Of a stretch of DNA of 12,587 bases, positions 1-7,490 are shown in pieces (position 1 is the first letter of the stretch; each line of letters starts with the position of its first letter). The translations under genes were made by a program, and so were the position numbers. Under the pieces are notes generated by a model. The model saw nothing but the letters and a program-made list of their open reading frames with translations, was not told the DNA's origin and did no database searches. The stretch is taken from contig JACMQD010000185.1 in assembly GCA_014377155.1 (NCBI GenBank), positions 1 to 12,587 of the forward strand, given 5' to 3'. The stretch is from Herminiimonas sp. GTDB taxonomy: Bacteria > Pseudomonadota > Gammaproteobacteria > Burkholderiales > Burkholderiaceae.

Positions 1-76
1 TCACCAATGTTCAGACAAGTCGCGCGCGACAGTGGCGAGTTGTCATCTCGCAGTAGCCTTTTTTCCGGAAACGACC

Positions 77-2530
77 GTGGACCAACCTCACTCCCGCTGG
101 CAATTCGCGCAGCGCTTCAATCCCGCTGTGCTGATTGCGCGCGTCGTGTCCAATCCGCGCGCGGCGCGCATTCTCACCATCACGGTGCTGGTTATCGGCG
201 GCCTGATTCTGCTATTTGTGGGCTACATCGGCTACCTGATACCTTCCACCCCGAGCATCGACGACTTGCGCGAAGTACGCACGGCACGCCCCAGCACGCT
301 TATCTCGGCGGACGGCAAGCCGCTGGCCTCGTTTCGTCAGACGCAGCAGGAACGCATCGAACTGAAGAACATCTCGCCTCTTGCAATCAAGGCGCTGATC
401 GCCACTGAAGACCGGCGCTTCTACGCGCATCATGGCGTCGATTTCGTGCGAACCCTGTCGGCGGTATTCAAGACCGTGGGCGGCGATACGCAGGGCGGCT
501 CGACACTGACGCAGCAGCTGGCGCGCAACCTCTATCCGGAAGAAATCGGCCGCTCGCGTTCGCTGGACCGCAAGATGCGCGAGATGGTCACGGCGCTGAA
601 GATCGAGCGCGCCTACAGCAAGGACCAGATCCTGGAAACCTATTTCAATTCGGTGCCTTTTCTGTACAACGTCACCGGTATCGAAATGGCGGCGCGCACG
701 TATTACGACAAGTCGGCGGCGCAGCTCGATCTGCTCGAAAGTGCAACCCTGATCGGCATGCTGAAGGGTACGTCCTACTACAACCCGGTGGTCAGCCCGG
801 AGCGGGCGCAAAAGCGGCGCGACGTGGTGCTGGGACAGATGGTCAAGTATGCCGCGCTGCCGCCAGCGACCTACGCCGCATTGCGCGGCACACCCGTCAC
901 CGCAAGATTGTACCGGCAGCCCGATCCGCTCGGCGCGGCGCCGCATTTTGCAGCGCACGTTCGCAAGTGGCTGATCGAATGGGCCGACCAGAACGGCTAC
1001 GACATCTATGCCGACGGTCTGGTGGTACAGACCACCATCGACCAGCGGCTGCAGGAAGCCGCAACGCAGGCTGTCGAACGGCAGGCGCAGGCGTTGCAGA
1101 ACATCGCAAATGTGGAATGGTCCGAAAAACCGTTGCGCGTGCAGTACGTCACGGCCGCCTACGAGGCACTGCAAAAAAAGGTCGAGCCGTTCAAGTACTT
1201 CTGGAGCACCAGCGGCGATACGGTCGATGCGTTCATTCGCGAGACGCCTGAATACAAACAGGCGCGTGACGGCGGTGCCGATGAGCCGGCGGCGCTGGCC
1301 AAGCTGAAAACCGACGTCGATTTCATCGCCAGACTGCGGGCCGCCAAGACGCGGCTCGAATCCGGCTTCGTGGCGATCGACCCGACCAATGGCGAGGTGC
1401 GTGCCTGGGTCGGCAGCCGCGACTTCAAGCACGACCAGTTCGACCACGTGGCGGCCGCAGAACGGCAGCCCGGCTCGACCTTCAAGCCGATCGTCTATGG
1501 CGCCGCGCTGGAACAGGGCCTCAGTCCTGACCGGACTTATCAGGATAGCGCGGTTGAAATCCGCATGGGCGACGGCGCCGTCTGGCGCCCGACCGACATG
1601 AATGGCAATAGCGGCAAGCCGATGTCGCTGCGCGATGGCCTGGTCTATTCCAAGAACACCATCACCGCGCAGGTGATGCAGGACGTCGGCCTGCCTGGCA
1701 TCGTCAAGCTTGCGCGGTCGGTGGGCATCGACCGCAGCAAGCTCGATCCGGTACCGTCGCTGGCGCTGGGTACCAGCCCTGTGACGCTGCTGGAAATGGT
1801 ATCGGCGTATTCGACCATCGCCAGCGAAGGCGCCTATCACAAGCCGGTCTTTATCAAGCGCATCAGCGACCGCAACGGCCGCGTGATCGCCGAATTTACC
1901 ACCGAGACGCGCCGCGCGATGTCAGCCGAATCGTCTATCCAGCTAATCGACATGATGCGCGGCGTGGTCAACAAGGGTACCGGGCAGGCTGTCAAGACCC
2001 GCTTCGGTATCGTCGCCGACATCGCCGGCAAAACCGGCACCACGCAAAACAATACGGATGGCTGGTTCATTCTGATGCATCCTAATCTGGTGGCTGGCGC
2101 CTGGGTCGGTTTTAACGATGCGCGCGTGACCATGCGCAGCAGTTACTGGGGTCAGGGCGGTCACAATGCGATTTTGGTTGTCGGCGATTTTTTTCGCGAT
2201 GCACTTAAGACCAAACTGATCGATGTCAAGGCGCAGTTCCCGAAGCCGCCGCCGCGCGCGCCGCAACCGGTATATGTCACGACGCCGCCGGAAGACTGGA
2301 TGAACCAGCCCGAAGGCGAGCAACCCGCGGTCATCGAAGTCCAGAGCCAGCCGCGATCCGGCACCGGCATCATCGTGCGAGAGGACGGTTCGTCGCTGGT
2401 GATCGATGGCGCTACCGGAAGCGAAGTGTCGAGGCGCACTGGCGGTGAGGCGCCGGCGGTGAGTGCAGATGAGCTGGGACAGGTGATGTCGGGAATGGGG
2501 CGCGATCCGGTTACGGGCGCGGCCAAGTAG
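77..2530 (+). CDS. Class A penicillin-binding protein (bifunctional transglycosylase/transpeptidase)
   Basis: Inner-membrane peptidoglycan synthase that polymerises lipid II glycan strands and cross-links their peptides on the periplasmic side. Counting from GTG 77 (817 aa), there is a short basic cytoplasmic tail and one membrane segment at about residues 32-55. The GT51 domain carries EDRRFYAHHG near 111 (catalytic Glu) and GGSTLTQQLARN near 140. The transpeptidase domain has the three active-site motifs STFK (about 467-470), SKN (525-527) and KTGTT (652-656). A linker of roughly 100 residues separates the catalytic domains, and the C-terminal tail is rich in Pro and Glu. All key residues are present. 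The start is uncertain: the frame is open to the left window edge, GTG 32 is an in-frame alternative without a ribosome site, and GTG 77 has only a weak GGAA six bases upstream. Family assignment is firm; whether it is the PBP1a or PBP1b orthologue is not resolved, so no symbol is given. Confidence 0.93.
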   Translation: MDQPHSRWQFAQRFNPAVLIARVVSNPRAARILTITVLVIGGLILLFVGYIGYLIPSTPSIDDLREVRTARPSTLISADGKPLASFRQTQQERIELKNISPLAIKALIATEDRRFYAHHGVDFVRTLSAVFKTVGGDTQGGSTLTQQLARNLYPEEIGRSRSLDRKMREMVTALKIERAYSKDQILETYFNSVPFLYNVTGIEMAARTYYDKSAAQLDLLESATLIGMLKGTSYYNPVVSPERAQKRRDVVLGQMVKYAALPPATYAALRGTPVTARLYRQPDPLGAAPHFAAHVRKWLIEWADQNGYDIYADGLVVQTTIDQRLQEAATQAVERQAQALQNIANVEWSEKPLRVQYVTAAYEALQKKVEPFKYFWSTSGDTVDAFIRETPEYKQARDGGADEPAALAKLKTDVDFIARLRAAKTRLESGFVAIDPTNGEVRAWVGSRDFKHDQFDHVAAAERQPGSTFKPIVYGAALEQGLSPDRTYQDSAVEIRMGDGAVWRPTDMNGNSGKPMSLRDGLVYSKNTITAQVMQDVGLPGIVKLARSVGIDRSKLDPVPSLALGTSPVTLLEMVSAYSTIASEGAYHKPVFIKRISDRNGRVIAEFTTETRRAMSAESSIQLIDMMRGVVNKGTGQAVKTRFGIVADIAGKTGTTQNNTDGWFILMHPNLVAGAWVGFNDARVTMRSSYWGQGGHNAILVVGDFFRDALKTKLIDVKAQFPKPPPRAPQPVYVTTPPEDWMNQPEGEQPAVIEVQSQPRSGTGIIVREDGSSLVIDGATGSEVSRRTGGEAPAVSADELGQVMSGMGRDPVTGAAK

Positions 2531-2627
2531 CGGACTGGAGAATTCCTGCAGGCGGCACACGCAAATTACGTCGCCGAACCGTAAAGTACGGGCGCAACTG
2601 GCATGATCTGTATTTTTGATCGCGTCT

Positions 2628-3191
2628 ATGAGCCTCACACGCTGTGCCTGGGCCAATCCCGCCAACCCGCTTTACCTCGCCTACCATGACGAGGAATGGG
2701 GCGTTCCCTGCCACGATGAAACCCGCCTCTTCGAAATGCTCAATCTCGAAGGCGCCCAGGCAGGGCTGAGCTGGGAAACCGTGCTCAACAAGCGCGCAGC
2801 GTACCGGCTCGCTTTCGATCAATGGGATGCCGGCAAGATCGCCCGATACGACGCTGCGAAGGTAGCGGCATTGCTCGCCAACCCCGGCATCATCCGCAAT
2901 CGCCTCAAGGTCGCCGCTACCATTACCAATGCCCAGGCTTACCTTCGCCTGTGCGATGAGGCCGGCAGCCTGGACGCTTATTTATGGTCACAAGTCGACG
3001 GCGCGCCGGTGATTGGCCACTGGACCGCAGAAAACCGCTCACCTGCCACGACTGCGCTATCGGACCGATTGTCGAAAGACCTGAGCCAGCGCGGCTTCAA
3101 GTTCGTCGGCTCGACGATCATCTATGCTTATCTGCAAGGCATCGGCATCGTCAATGACCATCCGCATGAATGCTTTCGTCACGTCGCATGA
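2628..3191 (+). CDS. tag: DNA-3-methyladenine glycosylase I
   Basis: Base-excision repair enzyme that removes 3-methyladenine from alkylated DNA, acting in the cytoplasm on the chromosome. From ATG 2628 the protein is 187 aa, the same length as E. coli Tag, and it aligns end to end from memory. The zinc ligands of the family are all visible: Cys6, His20, His178 and Cys182 (NDHPHEC). The active-site stretch LEGAQAGLSWETVL supplies the conserved Glu41, and GIIRNRLKV and RGFKFVGSTIIYAYLQ are family signatures. A TTG four codons upstream is in frame but would add a non-homologous tail, so ATG is preferred; neither has a clear Shine-Dalgarno. It lies 97 bases after the penicillin-binding protein gene on the same strand, so joint transcription is possible, but there is no functional link. 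Confidence 0.95.
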   Translation: MSLTRCAWANPANPLYLAYHDEEWGVPCHDETRLFEMLNLEGAQAGLSWETVLNKRAAYRLAFDQWDAGKIARYDAAKVAALLANPGIIRNRLKVAATITNAQAYLRLCDEAGSLDAYLWSQVDGAPVIGHWTAENRSPATTALSDRLSKDLSQRGFKFVGSTIIYAYLQGIGIVNDHPHECFRHVA

Positions 3192-3271
3192 ATTGATTGC
3201 CTTCCCCTGGACTAAACAGCGCCGTTGCCACGACGGCAATCGTGATACTTCGGCGCAACATATCTGTAATT

Positions 3272-3299
3272 TTTACATGGTTTGCTACAGAAATATTAC
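3272..3299 (+). promoter_or_regulatory. Candidate sigma70 promoter for the small exported protein
   Basis: TTTACA (3272-3277, five of six bases to consensus) and TATTAC (3294-3299, four of six) are separated by 16 bases. Transcription would start near 3306, about 43 bases before the ATG at 3349. It is the best match in the gap after tag; the call rests on sequence match and position only. Confidence 0.35.
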
Positions 3300-3348
3300 T
3301 AGCGCGACGTTAGTTGACTCATGATGGGTTATTGCCTAGGAGAACCAA

Positions 3349-3633
3349 ATGTCTTCGAAAATCATGATGGTCGAGCGCCGGGTCCGTTCAGTTGCCGTAG
3401 TGGTAACGGTTGCGCTGGTACTAGCGGCAGGCGCCGTGCAAGCGGGGTTGATCAGTCGTGCCCCATCTTACAATTTTCAGGCGTGGTATCTGGTAACCGA
3501 ACATACCGGTTTCCTGGTCACCAGCGAATACGCCGACGAAGCAGCATGCCAGCGCAAGCGCAACGCCACGTCGGTATGCCAGTCCGGTCGCACGCTAATC
3601 GACCACGAGCGCAACAAGCCTGCCGTCAGGTAG
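3349..3633 (+). CDS. Small exported protein of unknown function
   Basis: A 94-aa protein of no family I recognise. The start at ATG 3349 is supported by AGGAGA (3338-3343) five bases upstream. The N-terminus is a textbook Sec signal peptide: basic residues (ERRVR), a hydrophobic core (VAVVVTVALVLAAG) and a likely cleavage after AVQA at residue 32, leaving about 62 residues in the periplasm. The mature part begins with an aromatic stretch (YNFQAWYLVTEHTGFLV) and has exactly two cysteines (67 and 77), which could form a disulfide. It seems to be transcribed alone: it follows tag by 157 bases with a candidate promoter between, and it converges on nnrD with only 19 bases between the stop codons. 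No function can be assigned. Confidence 0.75.
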   Translation: MSSKIMMVERRVRSVAVVVTVALVLAAGAVQAGLISRAPSYNFQAWYLVTEHTGFLVTSEYADEAACQRKRNATSVCQSGRTLIDHERNKPAVR

Positions 3634-3652
3634 CGCTGGTTCGCTGCCGGAC

Positions 3653-4582
3653 TTACTGTTCGACGCTGAGCGCATGCATCAGCGACGGTACCTCGCCGGC
3701 AATCTCGCGCGCCAGGTAGCCGAGCAACCCGACCCGTTGCGCCAGCGCGTCGCCGGCGCGGGCGTGCAATGCCACACCCCACACACCGGCCTGTTCCAGG
3801 CTTGCGCCCCTTGCCGCGAGGCCGGCGATAATCCCGGCCAGCGTATCACCGGAGCCAGAGATCGCCAGTCCCAGATTGCCGCCGGAATGCTGCCACACCT
3901 GACCACGCGGGGTGGCGATCAGGGTGGTCGCGCCTTTCAGCGCAACGACCGAATTCCATAACTGTGCCGCACGCATCACCGTCTGTCGGCCATCGGCCAG
4001 CACGGCCTCCTTGTCGACGCCGGTCAGGTGCGCCATCTCGCCGGCATGCGGCGTCAGCAGGATCGGCAGGTTGAACAGCTTATCGTGCGACGTCAGCTTC
4101 GGTCCGCGCACAAGACCGACCACGGCGCCCATTGCATAGGCATCGAGCACGATCCGCGCTTCGGCGAACTTTGGCAGCAGCGCCCGCACGAAAGCGCAGG
4201 TTGCCGCTTCGTCCTGCATGCCGGGCCCGATCAATACCGCATCGACCTTGCCGATGAGTGCGTCGAACTGATCGACGCAGCCGGGCGCGATGCCGCCATC
4301 GTCGGTTTCCGGCAGACCGATTACGCGCGATTCGTGGATCGCCTGTGCCACCAGCTGCGCCACGCTGGCGCCGGTGGCTACCGTCAGCTTGCCGGCGCCG
4401 GCGCGCAGTGCCGCCGTTGCGGCCAGGATCACCGCGCCCGGCATTTCACGCGACCCGCCGATAACCAGCACATGGCCGCGGCCTTCCTTGTCGCTATCGC
4501 CCGACGGCATCGGCAGTGGCCACTGGTGCAACAACGCGGTATCGACCACGATCGGATCGTCTGTTAAAAAATCATTTGTCAT
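3653..4582 (-). CDS. nnrD: ADP-dependent NAD(P)H-hydrate dehydratase (YjeF C-terminal type)
   Basis: Repairs hydrated nicotinamide cofactors: it dehydrates (S)-NAD(P)HX back to NAD(P)H using ADP. The 309-aa protein is a ribokinase-like carbohydrate-kinase fold (YjeF_C). Visible signatures are GRGHVLVIGGS (34-44) followed by AALRAGAGKLTVAT, the LLTPHAGEMAHL block (175-186), VALKGATTLIATP (213-225), and GNLGLAISGSGDTLAG (235-250) with the catalytic Asp246. Only the dehydratase half is present; the epimerase half (NnrE), often fused N-terminally, is not in this window. One oddity is LDAYAM at 146-151, where family members usually read DAD followed by A or G. It is the second gene of an operon: its start lies 14 bases past the stop of the histidine phosphatase, with a GGGG run a few bases upstream as a modest ribosome site. 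The family call is firm. Confidence 0.9.
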   Translation of the reverse strand: MTNDFLTDDPIVVDTALLHQWPLPMPSGDSDKEGRGHVLVIGGSREMPGAVILAATAALRAGAGKLTVATGASVAQLVAQAIHESRVIGLPETDDGGIAPGCVDQFDALIGKVDAVLIGPGMQDEAATCAFVRALLPKFAEARIVLDAYAMGAVVGLVRGPKLTSHDKLFNLPILLTPHAGEMAHLTGVDKEAVLADGRQTVMRAAQLWNSVVALKGATTLIATPRGQVWQHSGGNLGLAISGSGDTLAGIIAGLAARGASLEQAGVWGVALHARAGDALAQRVGLLGYLAREIAGEVPSLMHALSVEQ

Positions 4583-4596
4583 GTCGCTACCCCGGA

Positions 4597-5367
4597 TCAG
4601 GAATTGGCGGCGGCCGGCACATCAGGCTCGACCGTGACCGGTGCGCCTGCCTCTCGCAACGGCGCAGTAAAGTTGACCAGGTCCGGTGCCAGCTTGCCAT
4701 GCTTGCCGAGTGCGGGATTGAATTCATACGAGGTGATGCCACAGTTGGGCACATCGCTGACACGGTCGATATCGAGGATCTGACGTTCGTCCATGCGTTC
4801 GAGCAGATAGCGGAAGCAGTTGACGATCACCTGGTGGCCGACGATCAGCACCCTTTCCCCTCGGTATTCGCGGGTGATGGTGTCGAGCACGTTGCGCAAT
4901 CGCAGGATCACGTCGCACCAGCTTTCTCCGCCGGGGGGCCGGAAGTAGAATTTGCCGACATGGCTGCGCTGCTCGCTGAGTTCCGGATATTTCTGCGTAA
5001 TCCCGAAGCGCGTCAGGCGGTCGAGTATGCCGAACTCTTTTTCGCGCAGCCGTTCATCGGCCATGAAGCTGCTGTTGTGGTCCGCCAGGCCGGCGCCCGT
5101 CATCACCAGTTGCGCCGTTGTCATCGCACGCAGGTAGGGCGACGACAGCACCACGGTCGGCTTGCGCGACTCCGGCAGCGTGCCGAACCAGTGACCAAGC
5201 GCATGCGCCTGTACTTCGCCCAGTGCCGACAGGGGCACATCGACATCGCGCGTGGCAATATCGATCAGCGGCAGGTTGGCTGCCTCGGCGGCGTCGCGCG
5301 CGACATTGCCGGCACTTTGGCCATGGCGGACGATCCATATGCTTTGCGGCCATTTTTGTTCGATCAC
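4597..5367 (-). CDS. Histidine phosphatase superfamily (phosphoglycerate mutase-like) protein
   Basis: A 256-aa soluble protein of the branch that works through a phospho-histidine. Motifs in order: IVRHGQS (12-18; His15 is the phosphate acceptor), SSPYLRAMTTA (75-85; Arg80), the LREKEFGILD region (107-116; acidic residue), and VLIVGHQ (173-179; His178). These are all the catalytic elements of a phosphatase or mutase, but the substrate cannot be read from them. The start is GTG 5367 because AAGGAG (5373-5378) sits five bases upstream and the RHG motif then falls close to the N-terminus, as usual. A longer frame from 5469 would add 34 unlike residues and would begin upstream of the likely transcription start. 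It is the first gene of an operon with nnrD, which suggests, without proof, clean-up of a damaged or phosphorylated metabolite. Confidence 0.88.
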   Translation of the reverse strand: MIEQKWPQSIWIVRHGQSAGNVARDAAEAANLPLIDIATRDVDVPLSALGEVQAHALGHWFGTLPESRKPTVVLSSPYLRAMTTAQLVMTGAGLADHNSSFMADERLREKEFGILDRLTRFGITQKYPELSEQRSHVGKFYFRPPGGESWCDVILRLRNVLDTITREYRGERVLIVGHQVIVNCFRYLLERMDERQILDIDRVSDVPNCGITSYEFNPALGKHGKLAPDLVNFTAPLREAGAPVTVEPDVPAAANS

Positions 5368-5400
5368 GGATGCTCCTTCAGGCGAGTCAGTGTGTAGGGA

Positions 5401-5429
5401 ATGACAATTGATGCCGGATGAAGTTTCAA
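5401..5429 (-). promoter_or_regulatory. Candidate sigma70 promoter for the phosphatase-nnrD operon
   Basis: Reading the minus strand, TTGAAA (5429-5424, five of six) is followed after exactly 17 bases by TGTCAT (5406-5401, four of six). Transcription would begin near 5394, giving a leader of about 27 bases to the GTG at 5367 and independently favouring that start. No equally good promoter was found for the divergent yegD-like gene in the 157-base gap. Confidence 0.4.
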
Positions 5430-5524
5430 ATCCGCCATCTAACGTCACGTTTTTAAAGAAAATAAACACAAGCAGCGGTCAATCGCCTATGCTTTCGCCC
5501 CTCTCAGAATTCGGAAAGGCCGTC

Positions 5525-6775
5525 ATGGCAAATGCTTGCGGAGTCGACTTCGGCACCTCCAATTCCACCGTCGGCTGGAGCCGTCCGGGACAGCCGGCAT
5601 TGCTGCCACTCGAAGACGGCAAGGTCACCTTACCATCGGTAGTATTCTTCAATGCCGAAGAGGACGAGGTGACTTTCGGCCGTGCAGCCCTGGCCGATTA
5701 CCTGAGTGGCTATGAGGGCCGCCTAATGCGGTCCATGAAGAGCTTGTTGGGCACCGAACTGATCGATGCCCAGACCGAAGTGATGGGGCGGGCACTGCCG
5801 TTTCGTTCACTACTGGCGTTTTTCATCGGTGAGCTCAAGCGCCGCGCCGAGTCGGCTGCCGGCCGCGAGTTCGATTGCGCGGTATTCGGTCGGCCCGTAT
5901 ATTTCGTCGACGACAATTCCGACGCCGACCTGATTGCCGAAGACACGCTGGAAGACATCGCCCGCGAAGTCGGTTTCAAGGATATCGCGTTCCAGTTCGA
6001 GCCGATTGCCGCAGCTTTCGACTATGAATCGCAGATCGCCCGCGAAGAACTGGTGCTGATTTGCGACATCGGCGGCGGCACTTCCGACTTTTCGCTGGTA
6101 AGGCTGGCGCCATCGCGCATCCTGCAGACTGACCGCCGGCGCGATATTCTGGCCAATGGCGGCGTCCATATCGGCGGTACCGATTTCGACAAATACTTGA
6201 GCCTGTCGAGCGCCATGCCATTGCTGGGTCTGGGCAGCAAGCTGATCAACAACAGTGACGTACCGTCGAGCTATTATTTCAATCTGGCCACCTGGCACAC
6301 CATCAATCTGGTGTACACGCAAAAGGTTGCGCGCCAGTTGCAAGACGTCTACCGCGAAGCCCGCGAACGCGACAAGCTCGACCGTCTGCGCCAGCTGATC
6401 GAGCAGCGCGACGGCCATTGGCTCGCACTGAAGGTCGAAGAAGGCAAGATCGCACTATCGGATACGCCGGACGTTGCGCTGCATCTCGAGCGATTCTCGA
6501 ACGACGAAATTCTCGCCCTGACCCGCGACGGGTTCAACGCAGCCATTGCACACCTCGTACGCAACATCGAAACCACCGTTGCCAGCCTGCTGCGCGACGC
6601 CGGCATCGTCGCCGATCAGGTCGACACGGTATTTTTTACGGGCGGCTCGAGTGGCGTGCAACTGCTGCGCGAAAAAATTTCGGCCTTGCTGCCGAACGCT
6701 CGGCGTGTCGAAGGCGACCTGTTCGGCAGCATCGGCACCGGGCTCGCACTGGATGCCGTGCGCAAGTTTGGCTAG
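5525..6775 (+). CDS. yegD: Hsp70-like ATPase, YegD family
   Basis: Actin/Hsp70-type ATPase related to E. coli YegD, a chaperone-like protein of unclear client. It is 416 aa from ATG 5525, which has GGAAAGG (5513-5519) five bases upstream; upstream in-frame ATGs at 5408 and 5491 would precede the nucleotide-binding fold with unlike sequence. The nucleotide site is complete: phosphate-1 VDFGTSNSTV (7-16), phosphate-2 CDIGGGTSDFS (180-190), and the adenosine motif FFTGGSSGVQL (370-380), then DLFGSIGTGLALDA. VFGRPVYF and FQFEPIAAAFDYE (157-168) are typical of the YegD group. There is no Hsp70 substrate-binding or lid domain, as is normal for YegD. It is transcribed alone, divergent from the phosphatase operon and convergent with the small gene at 6817. 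Confidence 0.9.
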   Translation: MANACGVDFGTSNSTVGWSRPGQPALLPLEDGKVTLPSVVFFNAEEDEVTFGRAALADYLSGYEGRLMRSMKSLLGTELIDAQTEVMGRALPFRSLLAFFIGELKRRAESAAGREFDCAVFGRPVYFVDDNSDADLIAEDTLEDIAREVGFKDIAFQFEPIAAAFDYESQIAREELVLICDIGGGTSDFSLVRLAPSRILQTDRRRDILANGGVHIGGTDFDKYLSLSSAMPLLGLGSKLINNSDVPSSYYFNLATWHTINLVYTQKVARQLQDVYREARERDKLDRLRQLIEQRDGHWLALKVEEGKIALSDTPDVALHLERFSNDEILALTRDGFNAAIAHLVRNIETTVASLLRDAGIVADQVDTVFFTGGSSGVQLLREKISALLPNARRVEGDLFGSIGTGLALDAVRKFG

Positions 6776-6816
6776 AACATTCGGTATCGATCCCCGCTGC
6801 CTATTGAAACTGTTCG

Positions 6817-7056
6817 CTATTCCGCTACCTGATCCTTCAGGTGCGAAATGGCGTAACCCTTGTCGCTGATCTGTTGCAGGACATCGTCCGGCTTCAGGCC
6901 GTGTACAGGTTCCTTGATCCCTTCGAAATCAACGATCTGGTCGACTTTTTCCCATTCGAGGTTCGTTGCCTCTTCCGGGATTGGCTTTCCTTCTGGCACA
7001 GCAAGATAAGAAAATTTGCCTGCGGTTTCAGGACGCTTGTACAGATCGACTTTCAT
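6817..7056 (-). CDS. Small conserved protein, probably DUF6139 family
   Basis: A 79-aa acidic, soluble protein without signal peptide or membrane segment. The start is well supported: AGGAG (complement of 7062-7066) lies five bases before the ATG. The pattern MKVDLYKRPE, FSYLAVPEGKPIPEEATN and a C-terminal ISDKGYAISHLKDQ matches my memory of a short betaproteobacterial family (DUF6139); that label is recall, not a search. No function is known to me. It faces yegD convergently with 41 bases between stops and no obvious terminator there. It stands alone upstream, so it is probably a single-gene unit. Confidence 0.75.
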   Translation of the reverse strand: MKVDLYKRPETAGKFSYLAVPEGKPIPEEATNLEWEKVDQIVDFEGIKEPVHGLKPDDVLQQISDKGYAISHLKDQVAE

Positions 7057-7490
7057 AAATTCTCCTGGTTAAGGGTTCCATTGTTGACAGACTTACTGCA
7101 CGAAGGTTGCCTTAATCGAAAAATTGTTTCCGCAGCACTGCTTTGGTGATTGCTTGCATGACTACCTAGGCGTCCTGCCATCTACTTGTGCAAGCATCAA
7201 TTCCCCTGCTTCATATCCTGTTGTCCGTATAAAACAGTGCAAAGTTTATTGCATTCAGGCACAAACTTTCCTTGAACTAAGCGGCCCCTCTCCTTAGAAT
7301 AAAAGCGTTGCATCTAGTAAATAACAGGCTTTAATTCCTGACAATTACTTGATGTGCAGCACTTTCGTTAAAACCAATGACGGCTGCCTCGTTTGGTCTT
7401 TTTCGATCGAAGCGGCACGCCAGCCGACAACCAAGGTCAGCGATTCCCATCGGAACCGCTTCGATTGCAATTACATTACGCGCGGACGGT
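7057..7490. other. Divergent intergenic region
   Basis: About 430 bases between the starts of two divergent genes, AT-richer than its surroundings. It holds the ribosome site of the small minus-strand gene at its left edge and one good plus-strand promoter (7272-7300). The last 114 bases are an open extension of the hydrolase frame (from ATG 7377) that I judge to be leader rather than protein. No further gene is supported. Confidence 0.5.
7272..7300 (+). promoter_or_regulatory. Sigma70-type promoter for the exported hydrolase
   Basis: TTGAAC (7272-7277, four of six) and TAGAAT (7295-7300, five of six) are spaced by exactly 17 bases. The -10 is followed by an AT-rich stretch. Transcription would start near 7307, leaving a leader of about 184 bases to ATG 7491, or about 70 to ATG 7377. 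A heat-shock reading (CTTGAA with CCCCTCT) was considered, but the two boxes are too close. Confidence 0.5.

Noticed and set aside
212..1840. Long minus-strand open frame of 542 codons opposite the penicillin-binding protein gene
   Set aside because: It lies entirely antisense to a gene with all expected motifs, has no recognisable domain, and is the usual by-product of GC-rich codon use.
2579..2591. Small hairpin CCGTA-AAG-TACGG between the penicillin-binding protein gene and tag as a terminator
   Set aside because: The stem is only five base pairs and no T-run follows.
3226..3241. Short hairpin TTGCC/GGCAA after tag as a terminator
   Set aside because: The stem is short and there is no T-tract after it.
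4516..5397. Plus-strand open frame of 293 codons opposite the phosphatase-nnrD operon
   Set aside because: It mirrors the two real minus-strand genes and the gap between them, and has no motif or ribosome site.
7271..7291. Possible heat-shock sigma32 promoter (CTTGAA and CCCCTCT)
   Set aside because: The boxes are only about eight bases apart, far shorter than the usual spacing; the overlapping sigma70 reading has a perfect 17-base spacer.
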